A stretch of DNA of 64,000 nt. Source: Candidatus Aalborgicola defluviihabitans (GTDB lineage: Bacteria; Pseudomonadota; Gammaproteobacteria; Burkholderiales; Burkholderiaceae_C). Every line of letters starts with the position of its first letter. The stretch's first letter is position 1. The position numbers were made by a program, and so were the translations under genes. The notes beneath the pieces were generated by a model. It was not told the origin of the DNA. It did not search any database and was given only the letters and a program-made list of their open reading frames with translations. The DNA is taken from assembly GCA_016705575.1 (NCBI GenBank), contig JADIXX010000003.1, positions 868,001 to 932,000 of the forward strand, written 5' to 3'. Below, one piece after another: positions 51,407 to 59,697 of the stretch.

Positions 51407-52108
51407 ATGAACACAACTGATGCCGATCAAGGAACACCCGTTTCTGTCAAGATCCGGGAACGCATCCAGGCCGCACGCAAACGTTTCCATGCCAATGACA
51501 ACATCGCCCAGTTTGTAGAACCTGGCGAGCTGGAACAGTTGCTCGACGAGGTCGAGGTCAAGATGAAAGGCGTACTCGACAGCCTTGTAATCGACACCGT
51601 TAATGACCACAACACCGGCAACACAGCACGCCGTGTGGCCAAGATGTATCTGCAGGAAGTGTTCCGTGGCCGATATGTGACGGGCCCCGCCATCACTGAG
51701 TTTCCCAACGTGGGCCACCTCAACGAGTTGATGATCGTTGGGCCCATCACCGTTCGCAGCGCCTGTAGCCACCACTTTTGCCCGGTGATTGGAAAAATCT
51801 GGATTGGCGTTATGCCCAATGAGCACACCAATGTGATTGGCCTGTCCAAATACGCGCGGTTGGCCGAGTGGATCATGGGCCGTCCTCAAATTCAGGAAGA
51901 AGCCGTGGTGCAATTGGCAGATCTGATCCAGGAGAAGACCCAGCCCGACGGCCTGGCCATCGTGATGGAGGCCAGCCACTACTGCATGGCCTGGCGCGGC
52001 GTCAAGGACATGGACAGCAAGATGATCAATTCAGTGATGCGCGGTGTGTTCCTCAAAGACTCCAACCTGCGCCGCGAATTTCTGTCCCTTATTCCACGGA
52101 AAGGCTAA
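51407..52108 (+). CDS. folE: GTP cyclohydrolase I FolE
   Basis: From the ATG at 51407 (MNTTDADQGT), preceded by an AAGAAGAG stretch, the protein has 233 residues; in-frame ATGs at 51383 and 51389 are alternatives. The zinc-binding and catalytic region SACSHHFCPVIGKIWIGVMP has the expected Cys, His-His and Cys, and MEASHYCMAWRGVKDMDSKM supplies the second Cys. FolE converts GTP to dihydroneopterin triphosphate, the substrate of NudB encoded upstream. It is followed after three bases by a BLUF photoreceptor gene. Confidence 0.97.
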   Translation: MNTTDADQGTPVSVKIRERIQAARKRFHANDNIAQFVEPGELEQLLDEVEVKMKGVLDSLVIDTVNDHNTGNTARRVAKMYLQEVFRGRYVTGPAITEFPNVGHLNELMIVGPITVRSACSHHFCPVIGKIWIGVMPNEHTNVIGLSKYARLAEWIMGRPQIQEEAVVQLADLIQEKTQPDGLAIVMEASHYCMAWRGVKDMDSKMINSVMRGVFLKDSNLRREFLSLIPRKG

Positions 52109-52111
52109 ATC

Positions 52112-52534
52112 ATGTTGGTCCGTTTGTTGTATGCCAGCCGCGCGGTGGACCCCAGCCCCGAGGCCATTGAAACCATTCTGGCCAAATCCCGCCAGTACAA
52201 CCCCACCTGCGGTATTACCGGCATCTTGTGCTACGGCGGGGGGATCTTTCTGCAGGCCATTGAGGGTGGGCGCATGGCGGTGAGCGAGCTGTATGGCCAC
52301 ATCCAAAAAGACATCCGCCACAAGGACGTAGTATTGCTGCACTACGAAGAAATCTCAGAGCGCCGTTTTGGCGGCTGGACCATGGGGCAGGTCAACATGT
52401 CCAAAATTAATCACAGCATCCTGCTCAAGTACGCTGAAAAACCTGAGCTGGACCCGTATGCGGTCTCGGGCAGCGTGTCGCTGGCCCTGCTCGAAGAATT
52501 GATGGCTACTGCGTCCATCATCGGGCGGGTGTGA
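52112..52534 (+). CDS. Stand-alone BLUF blue-light photoreceptor
   Basis: The 140-residue protein is one BLUF domain with a short C-terminal helical cap (about 100-140) and no effector domain. All photocycle residues are present: Tyr7 (LLYASR), Asn30, Gln48 (GIFLQAIEG), Trp89 and Met91 (GGWTMGQ). Their spacing matches AppA (Tyr21, Asn45, Gln63, Trp104, Met106) almost exactly. GITGILCYGGGIFLQAIEGG is the flavin-binding signature. It should bind FAD or FMN and respond to blue light through a partner protein. It starts three bases after folE and overlaps the DUF429 gene by four bases, so the three are co-translated. Confidence 0.95.
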   Translation: MLVRLLYASRAVDPSPEAIETILAKSRQYNPTCGITGILCYGGGIFLQAIEGGRMAVSELYGHIQKDIRHKDVVLLHYEEISERRFGGWTMGQVNMSKINHSILLKYAEKPELDPYAVSGSVSLALLEELMATASIIGRV

Positions 52535-53415
52535 AGCATGTGGTCCCTACGGGGGCCGCATTGCACTTGTTGGGTTGTGATTTCTCGAGTAGTCCTTCAC
52601 GGCGCAAACCCATCATGGTGGCCTGGGGCCAACTGCGCGGCTGCGTAGTGGTGCTGGCCAGGTTGGAGCCGCTGTATTCACTGTCTGAATTTTCCCATTT
52701 CCTGGCTCGCCCAACGGCCTGGGTTGGAGGATTCGATCTCCCCTTTGGCCTGCCGCGTGAACTGGTACAGACCTTGGGGTGGCCGCAATCGTGGCTGGTG
52801 TGCATGCACCACTATGCCAGCCTGAGCCGTGACGACATTCGGGCGGCGTTCTCGGCGTTTTGTCATGCCCGCCCACCGGGTGCAAAGTTTGCTCACCGAG
52901 CCTGTGATGGCCCCGCTGGTTCCAGCCCGTCCATGAAATGGGTCAATCCTCCGGTTGCCTTCATGCTCCACGCCGGTGTGCCGCGTCTGCTGGAGGCCGG
53001 TGTGGTGCTGCCGGGATTGCATGAACCCGGAGCGACAGCCACCGCAGGCAACGAAGATGGCACCACCGCACGGCGTGTTGCGCTGGAAGCGTACCCGGGC
53101 CTGCTGGCGCGAGAATCCCTGGGACGACGCAGCTACAAGAGTGATGACCGGGCCAAACAAACGCACGACAGGCTGATCGCCCGCAAAGACCTGCTCCATG
53201 CGCTGGAGATCGGCCAGACCCGGCTGGGCCTGCGACTGAAGCTCACCCATGCGCAGCGTGATGCCTTGGTGGAGGATGGCTCGGGCGATAGTCTGGATGC
53301 CGTACTGTGCCTGATGCAGGCCGCTTGGGGTCAGCGGCAGTTCACGCAAGGTGATGCGCGTTACGGACTACCGCTGTATATGGACCCACTGGAAGGCTGG
53401 ATTCTGAGTGCCTGA
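52531..53415 (+). CDS. DUF429 protein
   Basis: The 294-residue protein starts with GTG at 52531 inside the BLUF stop. The N-terminus has LGCDFSSSPSRRKPIMVAWG, an RNase H-like first-strand Asp motif, and VGGFDLPFGLPRELV follows; SLDAVLCLMQAAWG near the end carries another Asp. This matches DUF429, predicted nuclease-like proteins of unknown function. The link to folE and the BLUF gene is by position only. Its place as third gene of that operon is worth noting because DUF429 has no established light or pterin connection. Confidence 0.82.
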   Translation: MKHVVPTGAALHLLGCDFSSSPSRRKPIMVAWGQLRGCVVVLARLEPLYSLSEFSHFLARPTAWVGGFDLPFGLPRELVQTLGWPQSWLVCMHHYASLSRDDIRAAFSAFCHARPPGAKFAHRACDGPAGSSPSMKWVNPPVAFMLHAGVPRLLEAGVVLPGLHEPGATATAGNEDGTTARRVALEAYPGLLARESLGRRSYKSDDRAKQTHDRLIARKDLLHALEIGQTRLGLRLKLTHAQRDALVEDGSGDSLDAVLCLMQAAWGQRQFTQGDARYGLPLYMDPLEGWILSA

Positions 53416-53510
53416 ACCGGGTCCCTGAACGATTGGCAGTCGGGCACCTGGGGCCGGTTTGCATCAACGACTGGTGGTGTGTAGACATTTGACATGCATT
53501 CACGCGCCAC

Positions 53511-55211
53511 TTACGTGCTCTCAATGGGGCGGTTGGGATGGTGCGACGCTTCGGTTGGTGGCGGGCTAGCGGACAGATTGGCGATAGCCTCCGCATCGGT
53601 CCGGTAGAGTCGCAACAGCATGCCCGGTTGTAACTGCCCAGCCCGCATCAAGACCTGTTCCACTGGCAGCTTCATGCCGCTGATATGCAGGGCAATGCCT
53701 TGCTCGGCCAGGTTGGTTCGGAGTGCGGAAAATACCTCGATGCCGGTTGCGTCAATGCGGTTGATAGGATGCGCGAACAGGCACACATGGCGGGTATCGG
53801 GATGCGCTGTCAGGAAGTCCGAGATATTACGCTCGAAACTGCTGGCGGCGGCAAAGTCGAGCTCGGCATCCATGCGCAGCGCATACAAATGGTCCATCAG
53901 CGGTGGTAGCTTCCAAAGGTGGCGGTCGCGCAGGCTGCCGTCCGGGTGCAATCCGACTTCGATGATGCGAGGGTGCAAGCGGTGGTGCAGGAACGTAATC
54001 AGGCTCACCATCACGCCGGCCAGAACGCCCCAGTAAATGCGCGGTGCGGTCATCAGCGTAACCACAAAGGTTGCTGCCATGGTGAAGGCTTCTACTGGCA
54101 ACACGCGCCAAAGTTGAACGAACCGCATGGGCTGCAACAAACTACTGATGGCGGCCACCACCACAGCGGCCAGCACCGGGGAGGGTACGTGGTAAAGCGC
54201 GGGTGTGAGCCACAACAATACGGCCAACACCATTACCACAGTGACCAGTGTGGCCCAGCCTGTTTGGGCACCGGCATACAGGTTGATGGCTGAGCGCGAG
54301 AAAGAGGAGCTGGTGGGGAAGCTGCCGGTCAACCCGGACGCCAGCTTTGCCAGACCCTGGGCGATCAGATCCTGGTTGTCGTTCCACGGTTTGTGCGCAT
54401 GCTGATTTTCGACCTTGGCGCTGGAAGCGGTTTCCAGAAAGCTCACCAGTGTGACGACCATGGCCGGCACCAGCAGAGTTCCCAGCACGGTCCAGCTTGG
54501 GATTCCCGGCCAGTACAGGGCAGGAAGCCCGGACGGTAGCGCCCCGACAACCGGACCACCGTGTGCGGCGTATTGGATCAGGTAGCTGATGGTGCCGGCA
54601 CCGACGACCACCAGCATCAACGTCGGCACACGGGGCGCAAGCGCGCGCCCGAGCACCAATGCCAGCAGACTGCCCAGACCAAAGGCTGCGGCAGACCCGT
54701 CCACCTGCGAGAGTGAAAACGCACTGGCCGTTGTACCCTGCATGCCAACCAACGACGGCAACTGGGAAAAAATAATCAACACCGTGGCGGCCTGGGTGAA
54801 ACCGAACAACACTGGGGCACTCACCAGGTTGAGGATCCAGCCAAAGCGCCAGATACCCAACGCCAACTGCATCAACCCGCTGAGCAGGGCCAACCAAACC
54901 GCCAGGGTTACCCACTGGGCACTGCCTGGTTCTGCAAGGCCGGAGAGCGCAGCCATGACCAGCAAGCTTGACAGCGCAGTCGGCCCTACAGAAAGGCGCG
55001 GCGAGCCACTCCACAGCACCGCCACCAGGGCCGGCAGGAAAGATGCATAGATGCCAGTAACCAGCGGCATGCCGGCCAGTGCTGCATACGCCACGGACTG
55101 CGGAACGATGATGAGTGAAACGGTCAGTCCCGCCATTACCTCACCCCGCATCAGGTGCGCGGTAAGCCGCGGCCAGGTCAGGAACGGGAACCAGGCAGCC
55201 AGGCGATTCAT
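53511..55211 (-). CDS. SulP-family inorganic anion transporter with STAS domain
   Basis: From the ATG at 55211 (MNRLAAWFPFLTW) the protein has 566 residues; upstream codons lie within moeB and are not used. About 12-14 membrane segments follow, with the SulP signature near AGLTVSLIIVPQSVAYAALA and GIYASFLPALVAVLWSGSPR. A cytoplasmic STAS domain occupies about 430-545. Members import sulfate, bicarbonate or dicarboxylates; substrate cannot be read from sequence. The ATG overlaps the moeB stop (ATGA), hinting that sulfate uptake is linked to sulfur transfer. Confidence 0.92.
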   Translation of the reverse strand: MNRLAAWFPFLTWPRLTAHLMRGEVMAGLTVSLIIVPQSVAYAALAGMPLVTGIYASFLPALVAVLWSGSPRLSVGPTALSSLLVMAALSGLAEPGSAQWVTLAVWLALLSGLMQLALGIWRFGWILNLVSAPVLFGFTQAATVLIIFSQLPSLVGMQGTTASAFSLSQVDGSAAAFGLGSLLALVLGRALAPRVPTLMLVVVGAGTISYLIQYAAHGGPVVGALPSGLPALYWPGIPSWTVLGTLLVPAMVVTLVSFLETASSAKVENQHAHKPWNDNQDLIAQGLAKLASGLTGSFPTSSSFSRSAINLYAGAQTGWATLVTVVMVLAVLLWLTPALYHVPSPVLAAVVVAAISSLLQPMRFVQLWRVLPVEAFTMAATFVVTLMTAPRIYWGVLAGVMVSLITFLHHRLHPRIIEVGLHPDGSLRDRHLWKLPPLMDHLYALRMDAELDFAAASSFERNISDFLTAHPDTRHVCLFAHPINRIDATGIEVFSALRTNLAEQGIALHISGMKLPVEQVLMRAGQLQPGMLLRLYRTDAEAIANLSASPPPTEASHHPNRPIEST

Positions 55212-55963
55212 GGGTGCGCTGTACGACAAACTGGGCACATGGGGTTGCGGGGCAACCGGATGTCGGACCAGGTCATGTTGCGGCCGTCCAGCATCAACAG
55301 GCGCCCAACGGCTGGTTCGCCAGCACCGCTGAGCAGTTTGAGTGCCTCGGCAGCCTGCATACTGCCAATGATGCCTACCAGTGGCGCAAAGACGCCCATG
55401 GTGGCGCAACGCGCCTCTTCGAAGGCGGTGTTTGGCGGGAAGACGCATGCGTAGCAGGGAGACTCTGTTCGGCGGGAATCGTAGACCGCCAACTGCCCGT
55501 CAAAACGAATAGCCGCACCCGATACCAGTGGCACGCCGTGGTGCACACAGGCGGCGTTCAAGGCTTGTCGGGTCGCGAAGTTGTCGCTGCAATCCAGTAC
55601 TACATCGGCATCGGCCACCAGGGTGTCGAGCCGTGCGGCGTCGACTCGCTCGTCCAACGCCGTGATGTGCAGTTCCGGGTTAATGGCCAACAAGGCCTGG
55701 CGGGCCGACTCCACCTTGGGCTGGCCCAAGCGGTCTTGTGTATGGGCGATCTGGCGCTGCAAGTTGGTCAGGTCGACGGTGTCGTCGTCTACCAGGGTCA
55801 GGTGGCCAACCCCGGCCGTGGCCAAGTACAGGGCTGCCGGTGAACCCAGACCACCGAGGCCAATCAGCAGAACCCGAGCCTGCATGATGCGCTCCTGCCC
55901 TTCTACCCCCAGTTCATTCAGAAGAATGTGGCGCGAATAGCGCAGCAGCTGCGTGTCATCCAT
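55208..55963 (-). CDS. moeB: MoeB/ThiF-type adenylyltransferase
   Basis: From the ATG at 55963 (MDDTQLLRYSRHILLNELGV) the protein has 251 residues. It has the nucleotide-binding GLGGLG at 35-40, the adenylation residues in DDDTVDLTNLQRQI, DCSDNFATR, and two zinc CxxC pairs (CYACVF and CPVC). MoeB adenylates the C-terminus of MoaD for molybdopterin synthesis; ThiF does the same for ThiS and the two are hard to separate by sequence. It starts 19 bases after the protease stop and overlaps the transporter gene. Confidence 0.88.
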   Translation of the reverse strand: MDDTQLLRYSRHILLNELGVEGQERIMQARVLLIGLGGLGSPAALYLATAGVGHLTLVDDDTVDLTNLQRQIAHTQDRLGQPKVESARQALLAINPELHITALDERVDAARLDTLVADADVVLDCSDNFATRQALNAACVHHGVPLVSGAAIRFDGQLAVYDSRRTESPCYACVFPPNTAFEEARCATMGVFAPLVGIIGSMQAAEALKLLSGAGEPAVGRLLMLDGRNMTWSDIRLPRNPMCPVCRTAHP

Positions 55964-55982
55964 GGCACTGTTTCGCCATGTC

Positions 55983-57422
55983 CTAGTTGTTGTCCTTGAC
56001 TTCTTCCTTGCGTTCAACCTGGGTCTTGCTCACCAGCACAGGAAGCCCCTTCAATTGGTTCAGCGCCTGGATGAGTTGGAAGTCTTTCTCCGAGCCAAAT
56101 TCTGGCGGGCGGCGCTCGGAGGCGGGTTTGCGTGATTCCTCTTCCAAGTGTTTCAGCGCTTCGTCGCGCGCTTTTTCACGGGCTTCATCCTTGACTTCGT
56201 CGCCCTGTCCGCTGGCCAGGTGCTTGGTCAAGTCTGCCTCGCGCATGCGCAGCGCCGCGTAGGGACTGCCTTCTACGGTATCGTCCACCATGATGTCCGG
56301 GACGATCCCCTTGGCCTGAATGGATTTGCCGCTGGGCGTGTAATAGCGAGACGTGGTGATCTTCAGCCCAGTATCAGGTCCAAGAGGGCGGAAGGTTTGC
56401 ACTGACCCTTTGCCAAACGTCTGGCTACCCATCAGGGTGGCACGCTTGTGGTCTTGCAGGGCGCCGGCCACGATTTCACTGGCCGAAGCGGATCCTTCGT
56501 TGACAAGCACCACCAACGGCACTTTTTTCAGGCCAGCTGGCATTTTCTTCAGCGGATCAGCCCCATCGCGGCCCAGGTAGTCGCGTACGGTGGCTTTCAG
56601 CACCTGCTTGCTTTCGGTCGTTTGGCCGTTGGTGGACACCACGGGCACGCCTTCGGGCAAGAAAGTGGCCGATACGGCAACCGCAGCGTTCAACAGACCA
56701 CCGGGGTCATTACGCAGGTCAAGCACCAAGCCCTTGATATTGGGATCTTGTTTGTAGATTTCTTCGAGCTTGCGGGCGAAGTCTTCAACCGTGCGTTCCT
56801 GAAACTGGCTCACACGAACCCATGCATAGCCCGGTTCAATCAGTTTGCCGCGCACCGACTGTTGCTTGATTTCTTCCCGGATGATGGTGACGGGGAAGGT
56901 ACGATTTTCATCCTTGCGGTAAATGGTGAGCACCACCTTGGTGTTGGGTTCTCCCCGCATGCGTTTGACGGCCTCGTTCAAGGACAGGCCCTTGACTGCA
57001 GTTTCGTCCACACGGGTGATCAAGTCGTTGGTCTTGATGCCGGCCCTAAACGCAGGTGAACCTTCGATGGGCGAAACGACCTTGACCAGACCGTCTTCCT
57101 GGGTGATTTCAATGCCCACACCGACGAATTTGCCGGTGGTACCTTCCTTGAATTCCTTGAAGGATTTCTTGTCAAAGTACTGGGAATGCGGGTCCAAGCT
57201 CGCCACCATGCCGGAAATGGCTTCGGTGATCAGCTTTTTTTCGTCTACCGGCTCCACATAGTCGCTTTTGACGATGCTGAACGCGGCTGCCAGTTGCTGC
57301 AGCTCTTCCAGTGGCAGCGGTGCCATGGTGTTGCGCGCCACCGTTTGGAGCGAGACGGTTGTCAACGCTCCAGCCATGATGCCCAATCCAATCCAACCCG
57401 CAATTTTCAGTTTTTGACCCAT
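55983..57422 (-). CDS. Carboxy-terminal processing protease (S41 family, CtpA)
   Basis: The 479-residue protein has an N-terminal membrane anchor (IAGWIGLGIMAGALTTVSLQ). A PDZ domain covers about 97-180 (FVGVGIEITQEDGLVKVVSP, GSPAFRAGIKTNDLITRV). The S41 catalytic domain has the Ser in VNEGSASASEIVAG (311-315) and the Lys338 of FGKGSVQ. The C-terminal 100 residues are charged and helical. It degrades or trims periplasmic proteins from their C-terminus. Next to gpmA in betaproteobacteria this is the normal arrangement. Confidence 0.95.
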   Translation of the reverse strand: MGQKLKIAGWIGLGIMAGALTTVSLQTVARNTMAPLPLEELQQLAAAFSIVKSDYVEPVDEKKLITEAISGMVASLDPHSQYFDKKSFKEFKEGTTGKFVGVGIEITQEDGLVKVVSPIEGSPAFRAGIKTNDLITRVDETAVKGLSLNEAVKRMRGEPNTKVVLTIYRKDENRTFPVTIIREEIKQQSVRGKLIEPGYAWVRVSQFQERTVEDFARKLEEIYKQDPNIKGLVLDLRNDPGGLLNAAVAVSATFLPEGVPVVSTNGQTTESKQVLKATVRDYLGRDGADPLKKMPAGLKKVPLVVLVNEGSASASEIVAGALQDHKRATLMGSQTFGKGSVQTFRPLGPDTGLKITTSRYYTPSGKSIQAKGIVPDIMVDDTVEGSPYAALRMREADLTKHLASGQGDEVKDEAREKARDEALKHLEEESRKPASERRPPEFGSEKDFQLIQALNQLKGLPVLVSKTQVERKEEVKDNN

Positions 57423-57540
57423 AAGTATTCCAGTGCCACTTCAATATACACCTTGGAGTGGTATGTGCGATGCGAGTTCCGTCGCTGCGGGGTGTTCTGC
57501 GTAGATAAATGCTGGGGTAATCCGGCCCAGTACCGGTATT

Positions 57541-58284
57541 TCAGGCTTTGCCCTGTGACGCCACCGCAGCGGCGGCCTTGGCGGCTGCCTCGGCGTCGCC
57601 CAGATAGTAGTGGCGAATCGGCTTGAGATTGGCATCCAGTTCATACACCAGCGGGATACCGTTGGGTATGTTCAGGCCCACGATGTCACCGTCGGAAACG
57701 TTGTCCAGGTACTTGACCAGCGCACGGATGGAGTTGCCATGGGCCGCAATGACGACGCGCTTTCCACTCTGGATACAGGGGGCGATGGTCTCGTTCCAGT
57801 AAGGCAATACACGATCCACGGTGTCTTTAAGGCACTCGGTTAATGGCACCTGATCCGCAGCCAGACCGGCATAGCGCAGATCCTGGCGCTGGCCGCGCGG
57901 GTCGTTGGCATCCAGTGCCGGGGGCGGGGTGTCGTAGCTGCGGCGCCACACCAGCACCTGGGCGTCGCCATATTCTTTGGCCATGTCGCCCTTGTTCAGA
58001 CCCTGCAGGGCGCCATAGTGGCGCTCGTTCAGACGCCAGTCTTTGACCACTGGCAGCCAGATACGGTCCATTTCATCCAGGCAGTAGTTCAGCGTGTGGA
58101 TGGCGCGCTTGAGCACCGAGGTGTAGGCGATATCGAATTCGTAGCCTTCGGCCTTGAGCAGCTTGCCGGCCGACATGGCCTGGGAAATACCGGTGGGCGT
58201 GAGTTCCACATCGGTCCAGCCGGTAAAGCGGTTTTCGAGATTCCAGGTGGATTCGCCATGGCGAATGAGGACGAGTGTGTACAT
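57541..58284 (-). CDS. gpmA: 2,3-bisphosphoglycerate-dependent phosphoglycerate mutase
   Basis: From the ATG at 58284 (MYTLVLIRHGESTWNLENRF) the protein has 247 residues. The catalytic RHG is at 8-10; WRLNERHYGALQGLNKGDMA and VVIAAHGNSIRALVKYLDNV (second catalytic His) complete the site. It interconverts 3- and 2-phosphoglycerate in glycolysis. The C-terminus is an Ala/Lys-rich tail. It reads toward the protease gene, 118 bases away, and diverges from the rhodanese gene. Confidence 0.97.
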   Translation of the reverse strand: MYTLVLIRHGESTWNLENRFTGWTDVELTPTGISQAMSAGKLLKAEGYEFDIAYTSVLKRAIHTLNYCLDEMDRIWLPVVKDWRLNERHYGALQGLNKGDMAKEYGDAQVLVWRRSYDTPPPALDANDPRGQRQDLRYAGLAADQVPLTECLKDTVDRVLPYWNETIAPCIQSGKRVVIAAHGNSIRALVKYLDNVSDGDIVGLNIPNGIPLVYELDANLKPIRHYYLGDAEAAAKAAAAVASQGKA

Positions 58285-58384
58285 GGGCGGGCGCAAATGG
58301 GGGTTGGAAAAGGTCTGCTCTGCAACAAACCAGCCACCATTCTAAAATGGCAGACTCGATGCTCGGAAACTGACAAGGAATAAA

Positions 58385-58792
58385 GTGAAATTTATATTGG
58401 ATAACTGGATGTTGATCGCCATTGCTCTGGCTTCCGGCACCATGCTGCTGCTACCCGTCATACAGGGTGCTGCCACGGCAGGCCTGGACGCAAATGGGGC
58501 CGTTTTGCTGATTAACCGTGAAAAAGCCGTGGTCATTGATATCTGCGAACCCAGCGAATTTGCCGCAGGCCATGTGGGTGGCGCCAAGAACATTCCCCTC
58601 GGTGAGTTGGAGGCCAAGCTGACCGGAGTAGTCAAAAATAAGACTGCGCCCCTGATTCTGGTGTGCCAGTCTGGCATGCGTTCGGGGCGGGCGGTGGCCA
58701 TTGCCAAAAAGCTGGGTTACGACCAGGCCCAATCCTTGGGTGGCGGGTTGGCGGCCTGGAAGTCCGCCAACCTGCCTGTGGAAAAGGCCTGA
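58385..58792 (+). CDS. Membrane-anchored rhodanese-domain protein (YibN-like)
   Basis: This 135-residue protein uses a GTG start. An N-terminal membrane segment (WMLIAIALASGTMLLLPVI) is followed by a rhodanese domain with the active-site Cys94 in LVCQSGMRSGRA and DICEPSEFAAGHVGGAKNIP. It probably transfers sulfur or senses thiol state at the inner membrane. The order rhodanese-grxC-secB-gpsA matches the yibN-grxC-secB-gpsA cluster of many proteobacteria. The gene starts about 100 bases from gpmA on the other strand. Confidence 0.92.
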   Translation: MKFILDNWMLIAIALASGTMLLLPVIQGAATAGLDANGAVLLINREKAVVIDICEPSEFAAGHVGGAKNIPLGELEAKLTGVVKNKTAPLILVCQSGMRSGRAVAIAKKLGYDQAQSLGGGLAAWKSANLPVEKA

Positions 58793-58796
58793 CACC

Positions 58797-59057
58797 ATGC
58801 AAACCGTCAAGATGTACACCACCGCGGTCTGCCCGTATTGCGTGCAGGCCAAGAAAATTTTGCGCTCCAAAGGCGTCGAGCACATCGAAGAGGTGCGTGT
58901 AGACACTGCCCCGCAGGAGCGCATGGCCATGATGGAGCTGACCGGACGACGCACGGTGCCACAAATCTTCATCGGCTCCATGCACGTGGGTGGCTGCGAT
59001 GACCTTATCGCGCTGGACAACCAGGGTGGTTTGCTGCCCTTGCTCAACGGCGCGTGA
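58797..59057 (+). CDS. grxC: Glutaredoxin 3 GrxC
   Basis: The 86-residue dithiol glutaredoxin has the CPYC active site at Cys12-Cys15 (TTAVCPYCVQAK), RTVPQIFIG (cis-Pro loop) and the glutathione-binding GGCDDL. It reduces disulfides at the expense of glutathione in the cytosol. It starts four bases after the rhodanese stop and precedes secB by 116 bases. Confidence 0.97.
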   Translation: MQTVKMYTTAVCPYCVQAKKILRSKGVEHIEEVRVDTAPQERMAMMELTGRRTVPQIFIGSMHVGGCDDLIALDNQGGLLPLLNGA

Positions 59058-59173
59058 GGGCGCTGGCGGCAACCGCCTGCCGGCCTGAGATAATCCGCGA
59101 TTAACGAAATTTCCGTTATCCGCCTGTCCGGAGTTTTCCGGGCTAGTTTAGTTTTATTTAGAAAGACTGTTTT

Positions 59174-59632
59174 ATGTCCGATCAGACCCCCGTTTTCCAG
59201 ATTCAGCGCGTATACCTGAAAGAGTCTTCACTGGAGCAACCCAACTCGCCCGCCATCCTGCTGGAGCAAGAGCAACCCTCCGTGGACATTCAGCTGGCCG
59301 TGGAAGCCGGCCCCGTGACCGAAGGCATTTATGAAGTGAGCGTGACTGCCACGGTGCACACCAAAATCAAGGACAAGACCGTGTTTCTGGTCGAAGCCAA
59401 GCAAGCCGGTATTTTCGAAATCCGCAATGTGCCCGAAAACGAGATGGGCCCGATCATGGGTATCGCCTGCCCGCAAATCGTCTACCCCTACCTGCGTGGC
59501 AACGTGGCCGATCTGATCCAGCGAGGCGGCTTTCCGCCAGTGCACCTGTCGGAAATCAACTTCCAGGCCATGTATGAGCAGCAACAACAGGCCCGCACTG
59601 CCGGTACCGCCGAAGGCGCGCTGCCCCAATAA
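59174..59632 (+). CDS. secB: Protein-export chaperone SecB
   Basis: The 152-residue protein matches SecB throughout: FQIQRVYLKESSLEQPNSPA at the start, EVSVTATVHTKIKDKTVFLV in the middle, and PYLRGNVADLIQRGGFPPVH near the end. SecB tetramers hold preproteins unfolded and deliver them to SecA. The ATG at 59174 is clear. The 116-base upstream gap holds short palindromic stretches but no gene. Confidence 0.98.
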   Translation: MSDQTPVFQIQRVYLKESSLEQPNSPAILLEQEQPSVDIQLAVEAGPVTEGIYEVSVTATVHTKIKDKTVFLVEAKQAGIFEIRNVPENEMGPIMGIACPQIVYPYLRGNVADLIQRGGFPPVHLSEINFQAMYEQQQQARTAGTAEGALPQ

Positions 59633-59654
59633 GGTTTTAGGTATTTTAGGCCGC

Positions 59655-59697
59655 TAGCCCTCGTGGATAGTGCGTAAGGTACTATGAAAATCATAGT
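59655..59697 (-). repeat. Dispersed 17+16+10 repeat, copy I, overlapping the gpsA start
   Basis: On the minus strand: core ACTATGATTTTCATAGT (59697-59681), spacer 59680-59665, ACGAGGGCTA (59664-59655), then GCGGCCTAAAA. The plus-strand form of the core contains the gpsA ATG at 59684, and the spacer supplies TAAGG just upstream. Confidence 0.88.
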
